Of a DNA stretch of 64,000 bases, positions 11,087 through 18,695 are shown in pieces. Under the pieces are notes generated by a model. The model ran no database searches. It worked only from the letters and a program-made list of their open reading frames with translations, and was not told the DNA's origin. This stretch comes from an uncultured Clostridia bacterium (lineage in GTDB: Bacteria > Bacillota > Clostridia > Oscillospirales > Acutalibacteraceae), in assembly GCA_947627135.1 (NCBI GenBank), contig CANQUV010000013.1, positions 1 through 64,000 on the forward strand. Reading direction: 5' to 3'. The position numbers and the translations under genes are program-made. The first letter of the stretch is position 1, and each line of letters starts with the position of its first letter.

Positions 11087-11449
11087 TTATTCTCCGGCAA
11101 TATTGACAAACACCCTCTCGCCATCCTTGATATAATCAAGATCTTCTCGGGCAATTTGCTCAATATACTGAGCAAGTTCCTTATCTGAATAATTTTTAAC
11201 TTCACTTATCTGATCATTTTTTATCTCCTGCACTACGATTTGATCCTGCAGGTCTTCAAGCTGCTGCTTTTTATCGGAAATTTCTATAAACTGGTTAACT
11301 AATGTTATTACAGCATAAATTGCAAATCCAAAAATAGCTATATATAGAAGTAAATATCTTTTCTTTTTCATCTTAGGCAACTTTACTTCTTTTATGTTTT
11401 TTTTGGATGCCTGTTTTTTTCTTTCTCCGGATTTGATTTTTTCTTCCAT
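11087..11449 (-). CDS. divIC: Cell-division protein DivIC/FtsB
   Basis: A 120-residue bitopic protein with a basic cytoplasmic tail (residues 1-30), one membrane helix (about 31-52) and an extracellular coiled coil (55-85), ending in REDLDYIKDGERVFVN, typical of the DivIC/FtsB family. It would act with DivIB/FtsQ and FtsL in activating septal peptidoglycan synthesis. The ATG at 11449 has AAGG at good spacing but lies 77 bases inside yabQ. A second ATG at 11371, directly after the yabQ stop, would remove the basic tail and lacks a convincing ribosome binding site. I prefer the longer form. Confidence 0.88.
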   Translation of the reverse strand: MEEKIKSGERKKQASKKNIKEVKLPKMKKKRYLLLYIAIFGFAIYAVITLVNQFIEISDKKQQLEDLQDQIVVQEIKNDQISEVKNYSDKELAQYIEQIAREDLDYIKDGERVFVNIAGE

Positions 11450-11957
11450 TAGAATTTACCTTTTTTATTTTACTTTTCTGTTTTTTATTTATTTTCTCTT
11501 TTTTATGTTTTTTGAAAAAATTTACAAATTTGTTTATCTTTTCAACTACATTATACAATACTTTATATAAGATTTTCAATAGTTTTTTTATTATTTTTTT
11601 TAAAAGATTTACCATCTTTTTAATTTTTATGATTAAAAACTTATTTAACGGAACTGATATTTTCAAAATTATTTTTCCGGCTGTTATTCCAAAAAGTATA
11701 AATCCTATTAATTCTCCTATTATCATATAAAATCTGACACTTCCGTATAAAAATGCCAGTGCAAATAAAAATGTTGAAAATGCAGATATGACCATAAACA
11801 ATATATCAAGCATTATTACAATTATTTTTTTCAGATCAAAAGTCTGTCTGATGATTTTTAATGGTATATATACTATTGATAAACAGGCTCCCAACAAAAT
11901 CGAATATATAAACGCAATTGATTGCTCTAAAAAAGTATATTCCAAACTGTGCCTCAC
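11373..11957 (-). CDS. yabQ: Spore cortex biosynthesis protein YabQ
   Basis: A 194-residue membrane protein with about four hydrophobic segments in residues 10-120 and a strongly basic, low-complexity C-terminus (about 125-194). YabQ is a sigma-E-dependent protein needed for cortex formation in Bacillus, located in the membranes surrounding the forespore. It overlaps yabP by four bases and divIC by 77. The basic tail encoded in the overlap is probably constrained by the divIC start region on the same strand in another frame. Assignment rests on the yabP-yabQ-divIC order as well as membrane topology. Confidence 0.87.
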   Translation of the reverse strand: MRHSLEYTFLEQSIAFIYSILLGACLSIVYIPLKIIRQTFDLKKIIVIMLDILFMVISAFSTFLFALAFLYGSVRFYMIIGELIGFILFGITAGKIILKISVPLNKFLIIKIKKMVNLLKKIIKKLLKILYKVLYNVVEKINKFVNFFKKHKKEKINKKQKSKIKKVNSNGRKNQIRRKKKTGIQKKHKRSKVA

Positions 11958-12226
11958 TTAAATAAACGTGTAAATACGCTCGATTTTTCTTTTTTATCAT
12001 CCGGATATATTATTGCGTCAATTTTACCGTCGAGATTTACTTCTCCTGTTTCCAGACTGAGTTTGCTTATATGTAAATTCTCTCCCCTTATCACAAGAAT
12101 TCCGCATGCTCCTGAAAGTGTTACCGTTTCTTCATTAAATCCAAGTACATCGTCAATTCCGCCTAATGAAAGATTTTTTCTGTTCTCAAGAATAAGATTA
12201 TGCTTTTTTTGATTTTGCTCTGTCAT
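11954..12226 (-). CDS. yabP: Sporulation protein YabP
   Basis: About 90 residues, with the beta-rich YabP fold (LSLGGIDDVLGFNEETVTLSG, quoted by its ends LSLGG and TVTLSG, then LVIRGENLHI). YabP is a sigma-E-controlled spore cortex protein. An upstream in-frame ATG at 12256 exists, but GGAGGA at 12234-12239 points to the ATG at 12226. That ribosome binding site lies in the right arm of a long imperfect palindrome (12229-12273), so translation from read-through mRNA may be restricted. The stop overlaps the yabQ start by four bases, indicating coupling. Confidence 0.9.
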   Translation of the reverse strand: MTEQNQKKHNLILENRKNLSLGGIDDVLGFNEETVTLSGACGILVIRGENLHISKLSLETGEVNLDGKIDAIIYPDDKKEKSSVFTRLFK

Positions 12227-12228
12227 AA

Positions 12229-12273
12229 AAAATTCCTCCATACATTGTATATACAAATATATGGAGGATTTTT
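12229..12273 (-). promoter_or_regulatory. Hairpin that can sequester the yabP ribosome binding site
   Basis: In a minus-strand transcript TCCTCCATA (from 12260-12268) pairs perfectly with TATGGAGGA (from 12234-12242), which contains the yabP ribosome binding site. Four more A-U pairs lie outside a mismatch and an inner AU-rich stem around the palindromic core. A sigma-E-like -10 (TATACAAT, 12244-12251) sits in the loop, but no -35 was found. Confidence 0.6.
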
Positions 12274-12283
12274 CATAAATATG

Positions 12284-12526
12284 TTAATTTACATATTCAT
12301 ACATATTGCTTGCTTCTTCTTTTTTTACTGTCTCTTTGACTGATGTCACTTTAAGTTTAACTGTTTTTTCACCAAGAGTTATTTCTATTATATCTCCTGC
12401 TTTTATATTATATGACGCCCTGGCTATCTTTCCGTTTATTGCAACCTTTCCAGCATCACATGCCTCGTTTGCAACTGTTCTTCTTTTTATTATTCGGGAA
12501 ACTTTTAAAAATTTATCTAATCTCAT
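12284..12526 (-). CDS. rqcP: S4-domain RNA-binding protein RqcP (YabO)
   Basis: About 80 residues, nearly all one S4 domain (MRLDKFLKVSRIIKRRT, KVAINGKIA, IKAGDIIEI). RqcP helps RqcH add alanine tails to nascent chains on obstructed 50S subunits, and its gene neighbours mazG and yabP match B. subtilis yabN-yabO-yabP. A frame open to 12568 exists, but GAGGTAAAA supports the ATG at 12526. It lies directly after the HU terminator, so it may depend on read-through or on a promoter I could not identify. Confidence 0.92.
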   Translation of the reverse strand: MRLDKFLKVSRIIKRRTVANEACDAGKVAINGKIARASYNIKAGDIIEITLGEKTVKLKVTSVKETVKKEEASNMYEYVN

Positions 12527-12540
12527 TTTTACCTCAATAA

Positions 12541-12565
12541 AAAAAGTCGACAAAAGCCGACTTTT
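12541..12565 (-). terminator. Terminator or attenuator after the HU gene
   Basis: On the minus strand AAAAGTCG (12558-12565) pairs with CGACTTTT (12542-12549) around an eight-base loop, followed by a seven-base T run. It lies between the HU gene and the rqcP start. Confidence 0.8.
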
Positions 12566-12581
12566 CAAACAAATAATTAAA

Positions 12582-12857
12582 TTATTTGTTTACAGCATTT
12601 TTGAAAGCCTGCCCAGCTTTAAATGCAGGAACTTTTGATGCAGGAATTTCAATTGATTTACCGGTTCTTGGGTCACAACCTGTTCTTGCATTTCTCTGTC
12701 TTTGTTCAAATGTTCCAAAGCCGATAAGCTGTACTTTTTCACCTTTTGCAATTGACTCTACAACTGCGTCAAGTGTAGCTGAAATAGCAGCTTCTGCATC
12801 TTTTTTTGTAAGACCGCTTTTCTCTGCAACAAGTGCAACTAATTCTGTTTTGTTCAT
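12582..12857 (-). CDS. hup: HU-family DNA-binding protein
   Basis: About 91 residues, the full length of bacterial HU. It has the N-terminal helices (MNKTELVALVAEKSGL) and the beta-arm with the DNA-intercalating region (RQRNARTGCDPRTGKSIEI, where a Cys replaces the usual Asn/Arg), and ends with PAFKAGQAFKNAVN. It is a nucleoid-compacting homodimer. GGAGGT supports ATG 12857 over an in-frame start five codons upstream. It is inserted between mazG and rqcP, which are adjacent in B. subtilis. Confidence 0.97.
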   Translation of the reverse strand: MNKTELVALVAEKSGLTKKDAEAAISATLDAVVESIAKGEKVQLIGFGTFEQRQRNARTGCDPRTGKSIEIPASKVPAFKAGQAFKNAVNK

Positions 12858-12878
12858 AAGATGTACCTCCAAATGAAT

Positions 12879-13670
12879 TTAATTTATTTTAACTTCTTCC
12901 CATAGGGAATCAAGTTCTTCCAATGTTGCTTTTTTTATATCCATATTTCTTTCTTTTGCAAGGTCTTCTACCTTACGAAACCGATTAGTGAATTTATCAC
13001 AAGCTTTATACAAAGCCTCTTCACTATCTATTTTTAAAAATCTTGATACATTAACTACCGAAAAAAGTACATCTCCCAATTCTTCTGTTTGACGCTCTTT
13101 ATTATTTTCTTTTATAGCTTCTTTAAGTTCAGATACTTCCTCGTTTAATTTATCCATGGCTCCGTTTACATTTATCCAGTCAAACCCAACCTTGGCTGCT
13201 TTTTGCTGAATTTTTGTACTTCGCATTAAAGATGGTAAAGCTTTTGAAACGCTTTCCATAGCATCTGACTGATTTTTTTGGGATTTTGTCTGCATTTTTA
13301 TTTTGTCCCAATTTAAAAGAACTTTGTCACTGGTGTCTGCTTCAACATCACCGAAAACATGAGGGTGACGAACTATGAGTTTTTTGCAAATGCCGTCACA
13401 TACATCATTAATATCAAACTCATTTTTCTCGCTTTCCATTTCGGCATGAAAAACTACCTGAAGCATAACGTCACCAAGTTCTTCTTTAAGAAGATCTTTA
13501 TCTTCAGTATCAATAGCTTCTATTACTTCATAAGTTTCTTCTATAAAGTTCTGTCGGATAGATTTATGATCTTGTTCTCTGTCCCAAGGGCAACCGTTCG
13601 GAGAACGGAGAAGTTTCATGATTTCAACTAAATCCTCAAATTTATATTTCGGTTTCTCTTTGAAACTCAA
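12879..13670 (-). CDS. mazG: Nucleoside triphosphate pyrophosphohydrolase MazG (YabN)
   Basis: A 263-residue protein with two MazG all-alpha domains. The first (about 10-110) has the metal-binding EETYE, EELGDVMLQ pattern; the second (about 165-245) has EEVSELKEAI and EELGDVLFS. It hydrolyses nucleoside triphosphates, probably including damaged ones, to monophosphates plus pyrophosphate. B. subtilis YabN has an additional N-terminal methylase-like domain that is absent here. The start is TTG at 13670, backed by GGAGAGG. It lies between the flippase gene and HU in the conserved yab block. Confidence 0.95.
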   Translation of the reverse strand: MSFKEKPKYKFEDLVEIMKLLRSPNGCPWDREQDHKSIRQNFIEETYEVIEAIDTEDKDLLKEELGDVMLQVVFHAEMESEKNEFDINDVCDGICKKLIVRHPHVFGDVEADTSDKVLLNWDKIKMQTKSQKNQSDAMESVSKALPSLMRSTKIQQKAAKVGFDWINVNGAMDKLNEEVSELKEAIKENNKERQTEELGDVLFSVVNVSRFLKIDSEEALYKACDKFTNRFRKVEDLAKERNMDIKKATLEELDSLWEEVKIN

Positions 13671-13715
13671 TTTTCGCCTCTCCTTTATATTACAAAACTT
13701 AATATGCTATACATT

Positions 13716-15527
13716 TTACCCTATTAAATGATATTTTTCAAGTACTTTTGCAATTTTTTCCCCTTTAGGCAAAAATTTTATTTCTGTTGCTGTAAATGTT
13801 TTAAATAATAACAAACAAACTATATATACAATTACTGCTATAAAAATAGCGATAATGGCTGATAATTTTAAGCTGACCACATCTGATACTAACATATTTG
13901 CAAAAAATGCTCCTGCTGCACTGCAAACTGCCGCACCTAAAGGTTTTATGACAGTTGAGAGAAAATTTGGCATTATTCCGGAATATTTAACAAGCATATA
14001 CATCGCAACTATACACATTAATGCGTATGCAACAAGTGAACCTGCTGTTGCACCTTGTATGTTAATACTTATTATGCTTACAAATGACCAAGTTATAAAT
14101 ACTTTTATTACAAGACCTCCGCTATACAGGTATAAAGGAATATTAACTTTTCCCACTCCTTGCAGCATACTGCAAATAGGCGTTATTGCAGAAGTAAATA
14201 TTGTAGTAAATCCCATTACTGTCAATACTCTTGAACCAACTTCTATAATTGCAGGATCATTATATAGCAGTCCTAATATTGGTTTTGCAAGAACGCTTAA
14301 TCCCAGTCCCGCAGGAAAAGCCACCATCATTGTCAGTTTTAGTACAGTTTCTATTGCGTTTTTTAATTCATGTTTATTTCCGGTTGTGTGGGCGTGGGTC
14401 ACATTAGGCATAGCACTTGTTCCAAATACCTGCGTTACGGCTGTTACAACCTGCATTAATGTAAGTACAGAACCGTAATATCCCCACAACACAGTTTGTA
14501 TGGTTATAGGATTATTTTCATCAGGTTTAAGCGGTATCGTTTTTTCAAGACCTAATCCACTGAAACTTGCAAGCATTTCTGTTCTGTGGTTTACAGCCAT
14601 ATCTTTAAGTACATTTTGAATTACTATACTGTCAATCCATGAGCTGATGCTCATAACAAATGCACCTAAACCAATTGGTATTGCTGTTTTTAGAAGTCTG
14701 TTAAAGGTTTCTCTTTTTGTTCTTGCGTCAATGGAGTTTTCAAGATATTCCCTTGGTATTTTGCCGCTTTTTTTATATTTTATAAATAAATATATGAATG
14801 CAGCAAAACTTCCTAAAACAATTCCCGCTATTGCTCCTGATACTGAAAATGAAAGAAGTGTATAAAGTGCGTCGTTTTCGTTTTTAAAAACAAGTCCGAA
14901 TACAGTGCCTGTTTCTTTATAATAATTTAGTCCTGTTGTCATAACAAGATACGCTATTAACAGTCCTAAAACCATTTTTCCTGCTGCTTCTATTATCTCT
15001 GAAATAGCAGTGGGAACCATATTACGAGTACCTTCAAAATATCCTCTGTATATCGACTCAAGACATCCAAAGAAAATTGTAGGAGACAAAACAAGCATTG
15101 GATACAGTGAATAAGGCGAGGAAATTACATTAATATAATAGAAACTTCCAAAAAACATTATGGCGAAACAAACAATTCCCATTGCCAGAAAGAAAGGAAT
15201 CGATACTTTATGAATAAGATCTACATCTTTATATCGCTTTTGGGTTACACTTTCAGAAATAAGTCTTGATACAGCTATGGGAAATCCTGCAGTTGCTATC
15301 GTAAACAACGGAATGTAAAATTCATAAGCATTGTTGAAAAGTCCAACGCCAAGACCGGAATATTCCGGTCCGAACATACCATAAAGGTTTGTTATAAATA
15401 TTTTGTACACTGCACCAAGAATTTTTACAACGATCATACTTGCAGAAAGTATTGCCGCACCTTTTAAAAAACTTTGTGAAGCACTCGAACTTTCTGATGA
15501 CCTTATGTTATTTTTTTTATTTAACAA
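13716..15527 (-). CDS. spoVB: Lipid-linked polysaccharide flippase, SpoVB/YabM family
   Basis: About 603 residues with 14 predicted membrane helices, member of the MATE/MurJ-like polysaccharide exporter superfamily. Characteristic family segments include FPIAVSRLISE, SAMPNVTHAH and CSMLQGVGK. It would flip lipid-linked oligosaccharide such as cortex or wall precursor. SpoVB acts in cortex synthesis in Bacillus; YabM is the paralogue at this conserved position next to yabN (mazG), so the precise orthologue is uncertain. AGGTG fits a TTG start at 15527 better than the GTG at 15536, which lies inside the ribosome binding site. Confidence 0.88.
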   Translation of the reverse strand: MLNKKNNIRSSESSSASQSFLKGAAILSASMIVVKILGAVYKIFITNLYGMFGPEYSGLGVGLFNNAYEFYIPLFTIATAGFPIAVSRLISESVTQKRYKDVDLIHKVSIPFFLAMGIVCFAIMFFGSFYYINVISSPYSLYPMLVLSPTIFFGCLESIYRGYFEGTRNMVPTAISEIIEAAGKMVLGLLIAYLVMTTGLNYYKETGTVFGLVFKNENDALYTLLSFSVSGAIAGIVLGSFAAFIYLFIKYKKSGKIPREYLENSIDARTKRETFNRLLKTAIPIGLGAFVMSISSWIDSIVIQNVLKDMAVNHRTEMLASFSGLGLEKTIPLKPDENNPITIQTVLWGYYGSVLTLMQVVTAVTQVFGTSAMPNVTHAHTTGNKHELKNAIETVLKLTMMVAFPAGLGLSVLAKPILGLLYNDPAIIEVGSRVLTVMGFTTIFTSAITPICSMLQGVGKVNIPLYLYSGGLVIKVFITWSFVSIISINIQGATAGSLVAYALMCIVAMYMLVKYSGIMPNFLSTVIKPLGAAVCSAAGAFFANMLVSDVVSLKLSAIIAIFIAVIVYIVCLLLFKTFTATEIKFLPKGEKIAKVLEKYHLIG

Positions 15528-15551
15528 AATAATCACCTATGGTAAACAAAA

Positions 15552-15582
15552 ATTTTAGGCGGATAATTTTATATATCCGCCT
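15552..15582 (-). terminator. Terminator after the zinc-ribbon gene
   Basis: On the minus strand AGGCGGATA (15574-15582) pairs with TATCCGCCT (15557-15565), followed by AAAATTTTTG. It lies between the zinc-ribbon gene and spoVB. The tail is not a pure T run, so termination may be partial. Confidence 0.7.
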
Positions 15583-15607
15583 TATTGTTTTAAACAAAAT
15601 TAAAATT

Positions 15608-16060
15608 TTAGTATTCCTGAACCGTTTCAGCTTTCTCTTCTTCTTGAACAGGTTGACTATTATCTGTTTCTTCACTTGCAGTATTTGATTCTTCCTGCTG
15701 CACTTCGATTTTTGTACCGCATTTATTACAGAACATTGAATCTTTTGCAATTACAGCAGAGCAAACAGGACAAATCATTAAATTTTTTGCTGCAGCTAAA
15801 AGCTCATTTACGGCAGCTAAATCATTTTTTAAATTTTTAATCTCATCTATTTTGGCGTTAATTACATCATCTGAAACTTCTTTGCCTGTTTTGGAATCAA
15901 AAACCATTTCACCTAATTCCTGATTTTTTTTATTGATCTCACCTCTGATTGATGAGGCATTGAATTTTAATTTTGAAATATCAAATATATTACCTGCTTT
16001 CTTCGAAAATGCATTTGCTGCTGCTTTTGCATTTACTACAACATCATCAAACATTCCCAT
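15608..16060 (-). CDS. Zinc-ribbon protein of unknown function
   Basis: About 150 residues. Residues 1-95 form a helical region (AKAAANAFSKKAGNIFDIS, then a Lys/Glu coiled coil). A single zinc ribbon follows at about 100-125, with CPVC and CNKC pairs, and the last 30 residues are acidic and rich in Glu, Gln and Ser. No membrane segment is evident. Similar helical-plus-ribbon proteins are common in Clostridia without assigned role. AAAGGAA supports ATG 16060 over an in-frame start six codons upstream. It has its own sigma-A promoter and a terminator, so it appears monocistronic. Confidence 0.8.
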   Translation of the reverse strand: MGMFDDVVVNAKAAANAFSKKAGNIFDISKLKFNASSIRGEINKKNQELGEMVFDSKTGKEVSDDVINAKIDEIKNLKNDLAAVNELLAAAKNLMICPVCSAVIAKDSMFCNKCGTKIEVQQEESNTASEETDNSQPVQEEEKAETVQEY

Positions 16061-16124
16061 AGATATCGTTCCTTTCAATTATTATTTATTAAGATATATA
16101 TTAAGCAAATGTTAATTTTAGGAT

Positions 16125-16153
16125 ATTATATCACTAAAACTTTACAAGTTCAA
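16125..16153 (-). promoter_or_regulatory. Sigma-A-type promoter of the zinc-ribbon gene
   Basis: On the minus strand TTGAAC (16148-16153) is 17 bases from TATAAT (16125-16130). It sits just after the hemZ stop and 65 bases before the start codon it serves. Confidence 0.75.
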
Positions 16154-16157
16154 CCTT

Positions 16158-17606
16158 TTAAAAATATTTTTTATAAAAGTCAAAAGTTCGGTTTTTTCTT
16201 TCTGTCATCTCTTTAAATCTATCAATATATTCATAAGGATATTTAAAATTAAATATACGCTCAAGATACTCTGCTTTAGGTGATTTAAGCTTCGTTACGG
16301 CACCTGCCCCGCAACCGAAAATCGTATGAGTTTCATCCATTACATAAACATTATACAAACACTCTTTTCCTCTTTTTGACCATCCTACATTTTCTAAATT
16401 TCCCGCCATTCTGCTTTGACGATAAAGATAATAAGGAATATAATCTTCATCCGTAAGTTTTTGCTCCGTGTATCTTAACATTTCAGCGCTTTCTTTAGCC
16501 TGTTTTGTATTAAGTTTTACTCCCTCTTCTGTTAGAGTTGAACTTCGTTTCATAGAAAGAGTATGTACTGTTATACATTCAGGTTTTAAATCACAGACAC
16601 CGTTTAAAGAACTTACGAAACTTTCATAAGTATCGCTTGGAAGTCCGGCGATCAAATCCATATTTATGCTGTCAAAGCCTATTTTTCTAGCCAACATATA
16701 TGCACTTAGAGTTTGATGTGTATTATGTTTTCTGCCAATTGTTTTTAGAACATCATCATTTAAAGTTTGCGGATTTATTGAAATTCTGTCAACTTTATTC
16801 TCTTTTAAAACAATCAGTTTATCTTTAGTTATAGTATCAGGTCTGCCTGCTTCTACTGTAATTTCTCTGCATGAGGATAAATCAAAATTATCTCTTACAG
16901 TTTTTAATACCTTGGACAGCTGTTCAGGAGACAATGTTGTAGGGGTTCCGCCTCCCATATAAATCGACTCAAGCTTTAATTTCAAAGATTTTGCAATTTC
17001 AGCAGTATGAATAAGTTCTTTGCAGAGCAGCTCCACATAAGGTTCAACAAGGTGCTTTGTGCGTTCTATCGACTGCATTACAAAAGAACAGTATTTACAT
17101 CTGCTTGGACAAAACGGAATCGATATATAGAGGCTGAAGGAATCCTTATTTGAAAGAGTTAAGATCTCTTTTTCAAATGCTTCTGTTCGTCGAGCAAGTG
17201 CGATTTTTTCATTACTTACAAAAAATTTGTTACGGTAATGGTCAATTGCTTCAATTAATCCTTCGTCTTCAATTAATCTTCTTAAAAGCTTTACTGGACG
17301 AACACCGGTTAAAAGTCCCCATGGAGGCTTGATCCCCGTATATTCTGTAAGAAATTTAAAAATCAACTCTGCCATTCGACGTTCATTTTCAATTTCATCG
17401 TCAGTTAAGGAAAGACAATTTTCATTTATATATCCGTTGATTTCTGTTTTTACAATTATTTTATCCGATATTTCTGTATAAACATAAGGCTGTTCCAGCT
17501 GATTTGGAACTTCTTTTATTACATCTATTTTTTCATTGGGGAAAAATAATCTTATTAAATTTTCCATTTCATAGTGAAATATATGTTTTTTTATATAAAG
17601 CTTCAT
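16158..17606 (-). CDS. hemZ: Radical SAM coproporphyrinogen dehydrogenase-like HemZ
   Basis: A 482-residue radical SAM protein. The iron-sulfur motif CxxxCxxC is intact at Cys166, Cys170 and Cys173 in PFCPSRCKYCSF. The GGGTPT motif follows near residue 218 and the HemN-like region MDLIAGLP near 317. The first 150 residues are an extension typical of HemZ. HemZ is implicated in oxygen-independent coproporphyrinogen III oxidation, but many fermenters keep hemZ without other heme genes, and none occurs here; the physiological substrate is therefore open. It is the last gene of the 17-gene run, one base after the metallo-hydrolase. Confidence 0.9.
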   Translation of the reverse strand: MKLYIKKHIFHYEMENLIRLFFPNEKIDVIKEVPNQLEQPYVYTEISDKIIVKTEINGYINENCLSLTDDEIENERRMAELIFKFLTEYTGIKPPWGLLTGVRPVKLLRRLIEDEGLIEAIDHYRNKFFVSNEKIALARRTEAFEKEILTLSNKDSFSLYISIPFCPSRCKYCSFVMQSIERTKHLVEPYVELLCKELIHTAEIAKSLKLKLESIYMGGGTPTTLSPEQLSKVLKTVRDNFDLSSCREITVEAGRPDTITKDKLIVLKENKVDRISINPQTLNDDVLKTIGRKHNTHQTLSAYMLARKIGFDSINMDLIAGLPSDTYESFVSSLNGVCDLKPECITVHTLSMKRSSTLTEEGVKLNTKQAKESAEMLRYTEQKLTDEDYIPYYLYRQSRMAGNLENVGWSKRGKECLYNVYVMDETHTIFGCGAGAVTKLKSPKAEYLERIFNFKYPYEYIDRFKEMTERKNRTFDFYKKYF

Positions 17607-17607
17607 A

Positions 17608-18240
17608 TTATAAATTTCTCATTGCCGGATTATATTTTCGTTCATGATCAAGGGTTGAAAAAGGTCCATGTCCCGGATAAATATTATAGTCTCCCTTTAA
17701 ATCTTTTAGCTTTTTCAGGGATTTGATCATTTGACCTTCATCACCGGTAATCAGATCGGTTCTTCCGTAAGTTTCGCAGAAAAGAGTATCTCCGCTAAAT
17801 AAATTATTATCTATAATATAACATCCGCAACCCTTTGTATGACCGGGAGATGTTATATATTTTACAGTGCTGTCTCCAAGCTTTAAAGTATCATTATCCT
17901 TTAAAAAAATATCTCCTTTAAAAGGCTCCAGTTTGCAGATATCTCGATGGAAATCAGATAAATTCAGCATACCCTTATACAAAAACTCTTTTCCTTCTTC
18001 TCCGATAACTATTTTTCCGCCGAACAGTTCTTTAAGCTCTTTAGCAAATCCAATATGGTCATAATGTCCGTGGGTCAAAAGTATATATTCAATTCCATTT
18101 TTTGATTTTTCCAGTTCATCAATCAGCGGCTGTGATTTATCGCCGGGGTCTATTACCGCTTTTTTTCCAGTGTTTACATCTGTAATTAAATAACAATGTG
18201 TATCTAAAAATGTAACTTCATAATTCTTTACATCTATCAT
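17608..18240 (-). CDS. Metallo-beta-lactamase-fold hydrolase, glyoxalase II-like
   Basis: A 210-residue MBL-fold enzyme with the metal motif THGHYDHIG (His57, His59, Asp61, His62), a second His in SPGHTKGC, Asp in FSGDTLF and a final His in YPGHG. The short form without the glyoxalase II C-terminal domain resembles YqgX/YcbL-type thioester hydrolases. The substrate cannot be read from the sequence. It overlaps dtd by four bases, so translation is coupled in a quality-control-like gene group. Confidence 0.9.
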   Translation of the reverse strand: MIDVKNYEVTFLDTHCYLITDVNTGKKAVIDPGDKSQPLIDELEKSKNGIEYILLTHGHYDHIGFAKELKELFGGKIVIGEEGKEFLYKGMLNLSDFHRDICKLEPFKGDIFLKDNDTLKLGDSTVKYITSPGHTKGCGCYIIDNNLFSGDTLFCETYGRTDLITGDEGQMIKSLKKLKDLKGDYNIYPGHGPFSTLDHERKYNPAMRNL

Positions 18241-18692
18241 TTAATCAGCTCCTTTGAATTTAATATAAGCGTTACAGGACCGTCATTTTCTATTGATACA
18301 AGCATATCAGCTCCAAAAACGCCTTTTTCTACTTTTTCTACACCGTTTTTCATTAGTTGATTACAAAAATATTCGTATAACGGATTTGCTGTATCCGGTC
18401 GTGCAGCATTTATAAAGCTGGGTCGTCTGCCATGAGTGCAATCTGCACAAAGTGTGAAATTTGATACTACTAAAACCTGTCCTCTTACATCTGATAATGA
18501 TAAATTCATTTTATCATTATTGTCAGTAAATATACGCAAATTAGCAATTTTTGCTGCAAGAACGTCTGCATCTTTATTAGTATCTTCCATTTCAATTCCC
18601 AGCATCAGCATAAATCCCTTGCTGATTTGACCTGTTATACGATTATCAACTTCAACTTTCGCTGATTTTACTCTCTGTAAAACTACTTTCAT
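18237..18692 (-). CDS. dtd: D-aminoacyl-tRNA deacylase
   Basis: A 151-residue homodimeric enzyme that removes D-amino acids, and glycine from mischarged tRNA-Ala. The family signatures SNFTLCAD and GRRPSF-NAARP are present, and length matches DTD. Order relA-dtd is the same as in B. subtilis. GAGGAAG precedes the ATG. Three bases separate it from the relA stop, and it overlaps the metallo-hydrolase gene by four bases. Confidence 0.96.
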   Translation of the reverse strand: MKVVLQRVKSAKVEVDNRITGQISKGFMLMLGIEMEDTNKDADVLAAKIANLRIFTDNNDKMNLSLSDVRGQVLVVSNFTLCADCTHGRRPSFINAARPDTANPLYEYFCNQLMKNGVEKVEKGVFGADMLVSIENDGPVTLILNSKELIK

Positions 18693-18695
18693 AAG

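Noticed and set aside
12244..12251. Sigma-E-like -10 (TATACAAT) in the yabP hairpin loop as a real promoter
   Set aside because: No acceptable -35 lies at proper spacing, and initiation would begin inside the ribosome binding site, giving an almost leaderless message.
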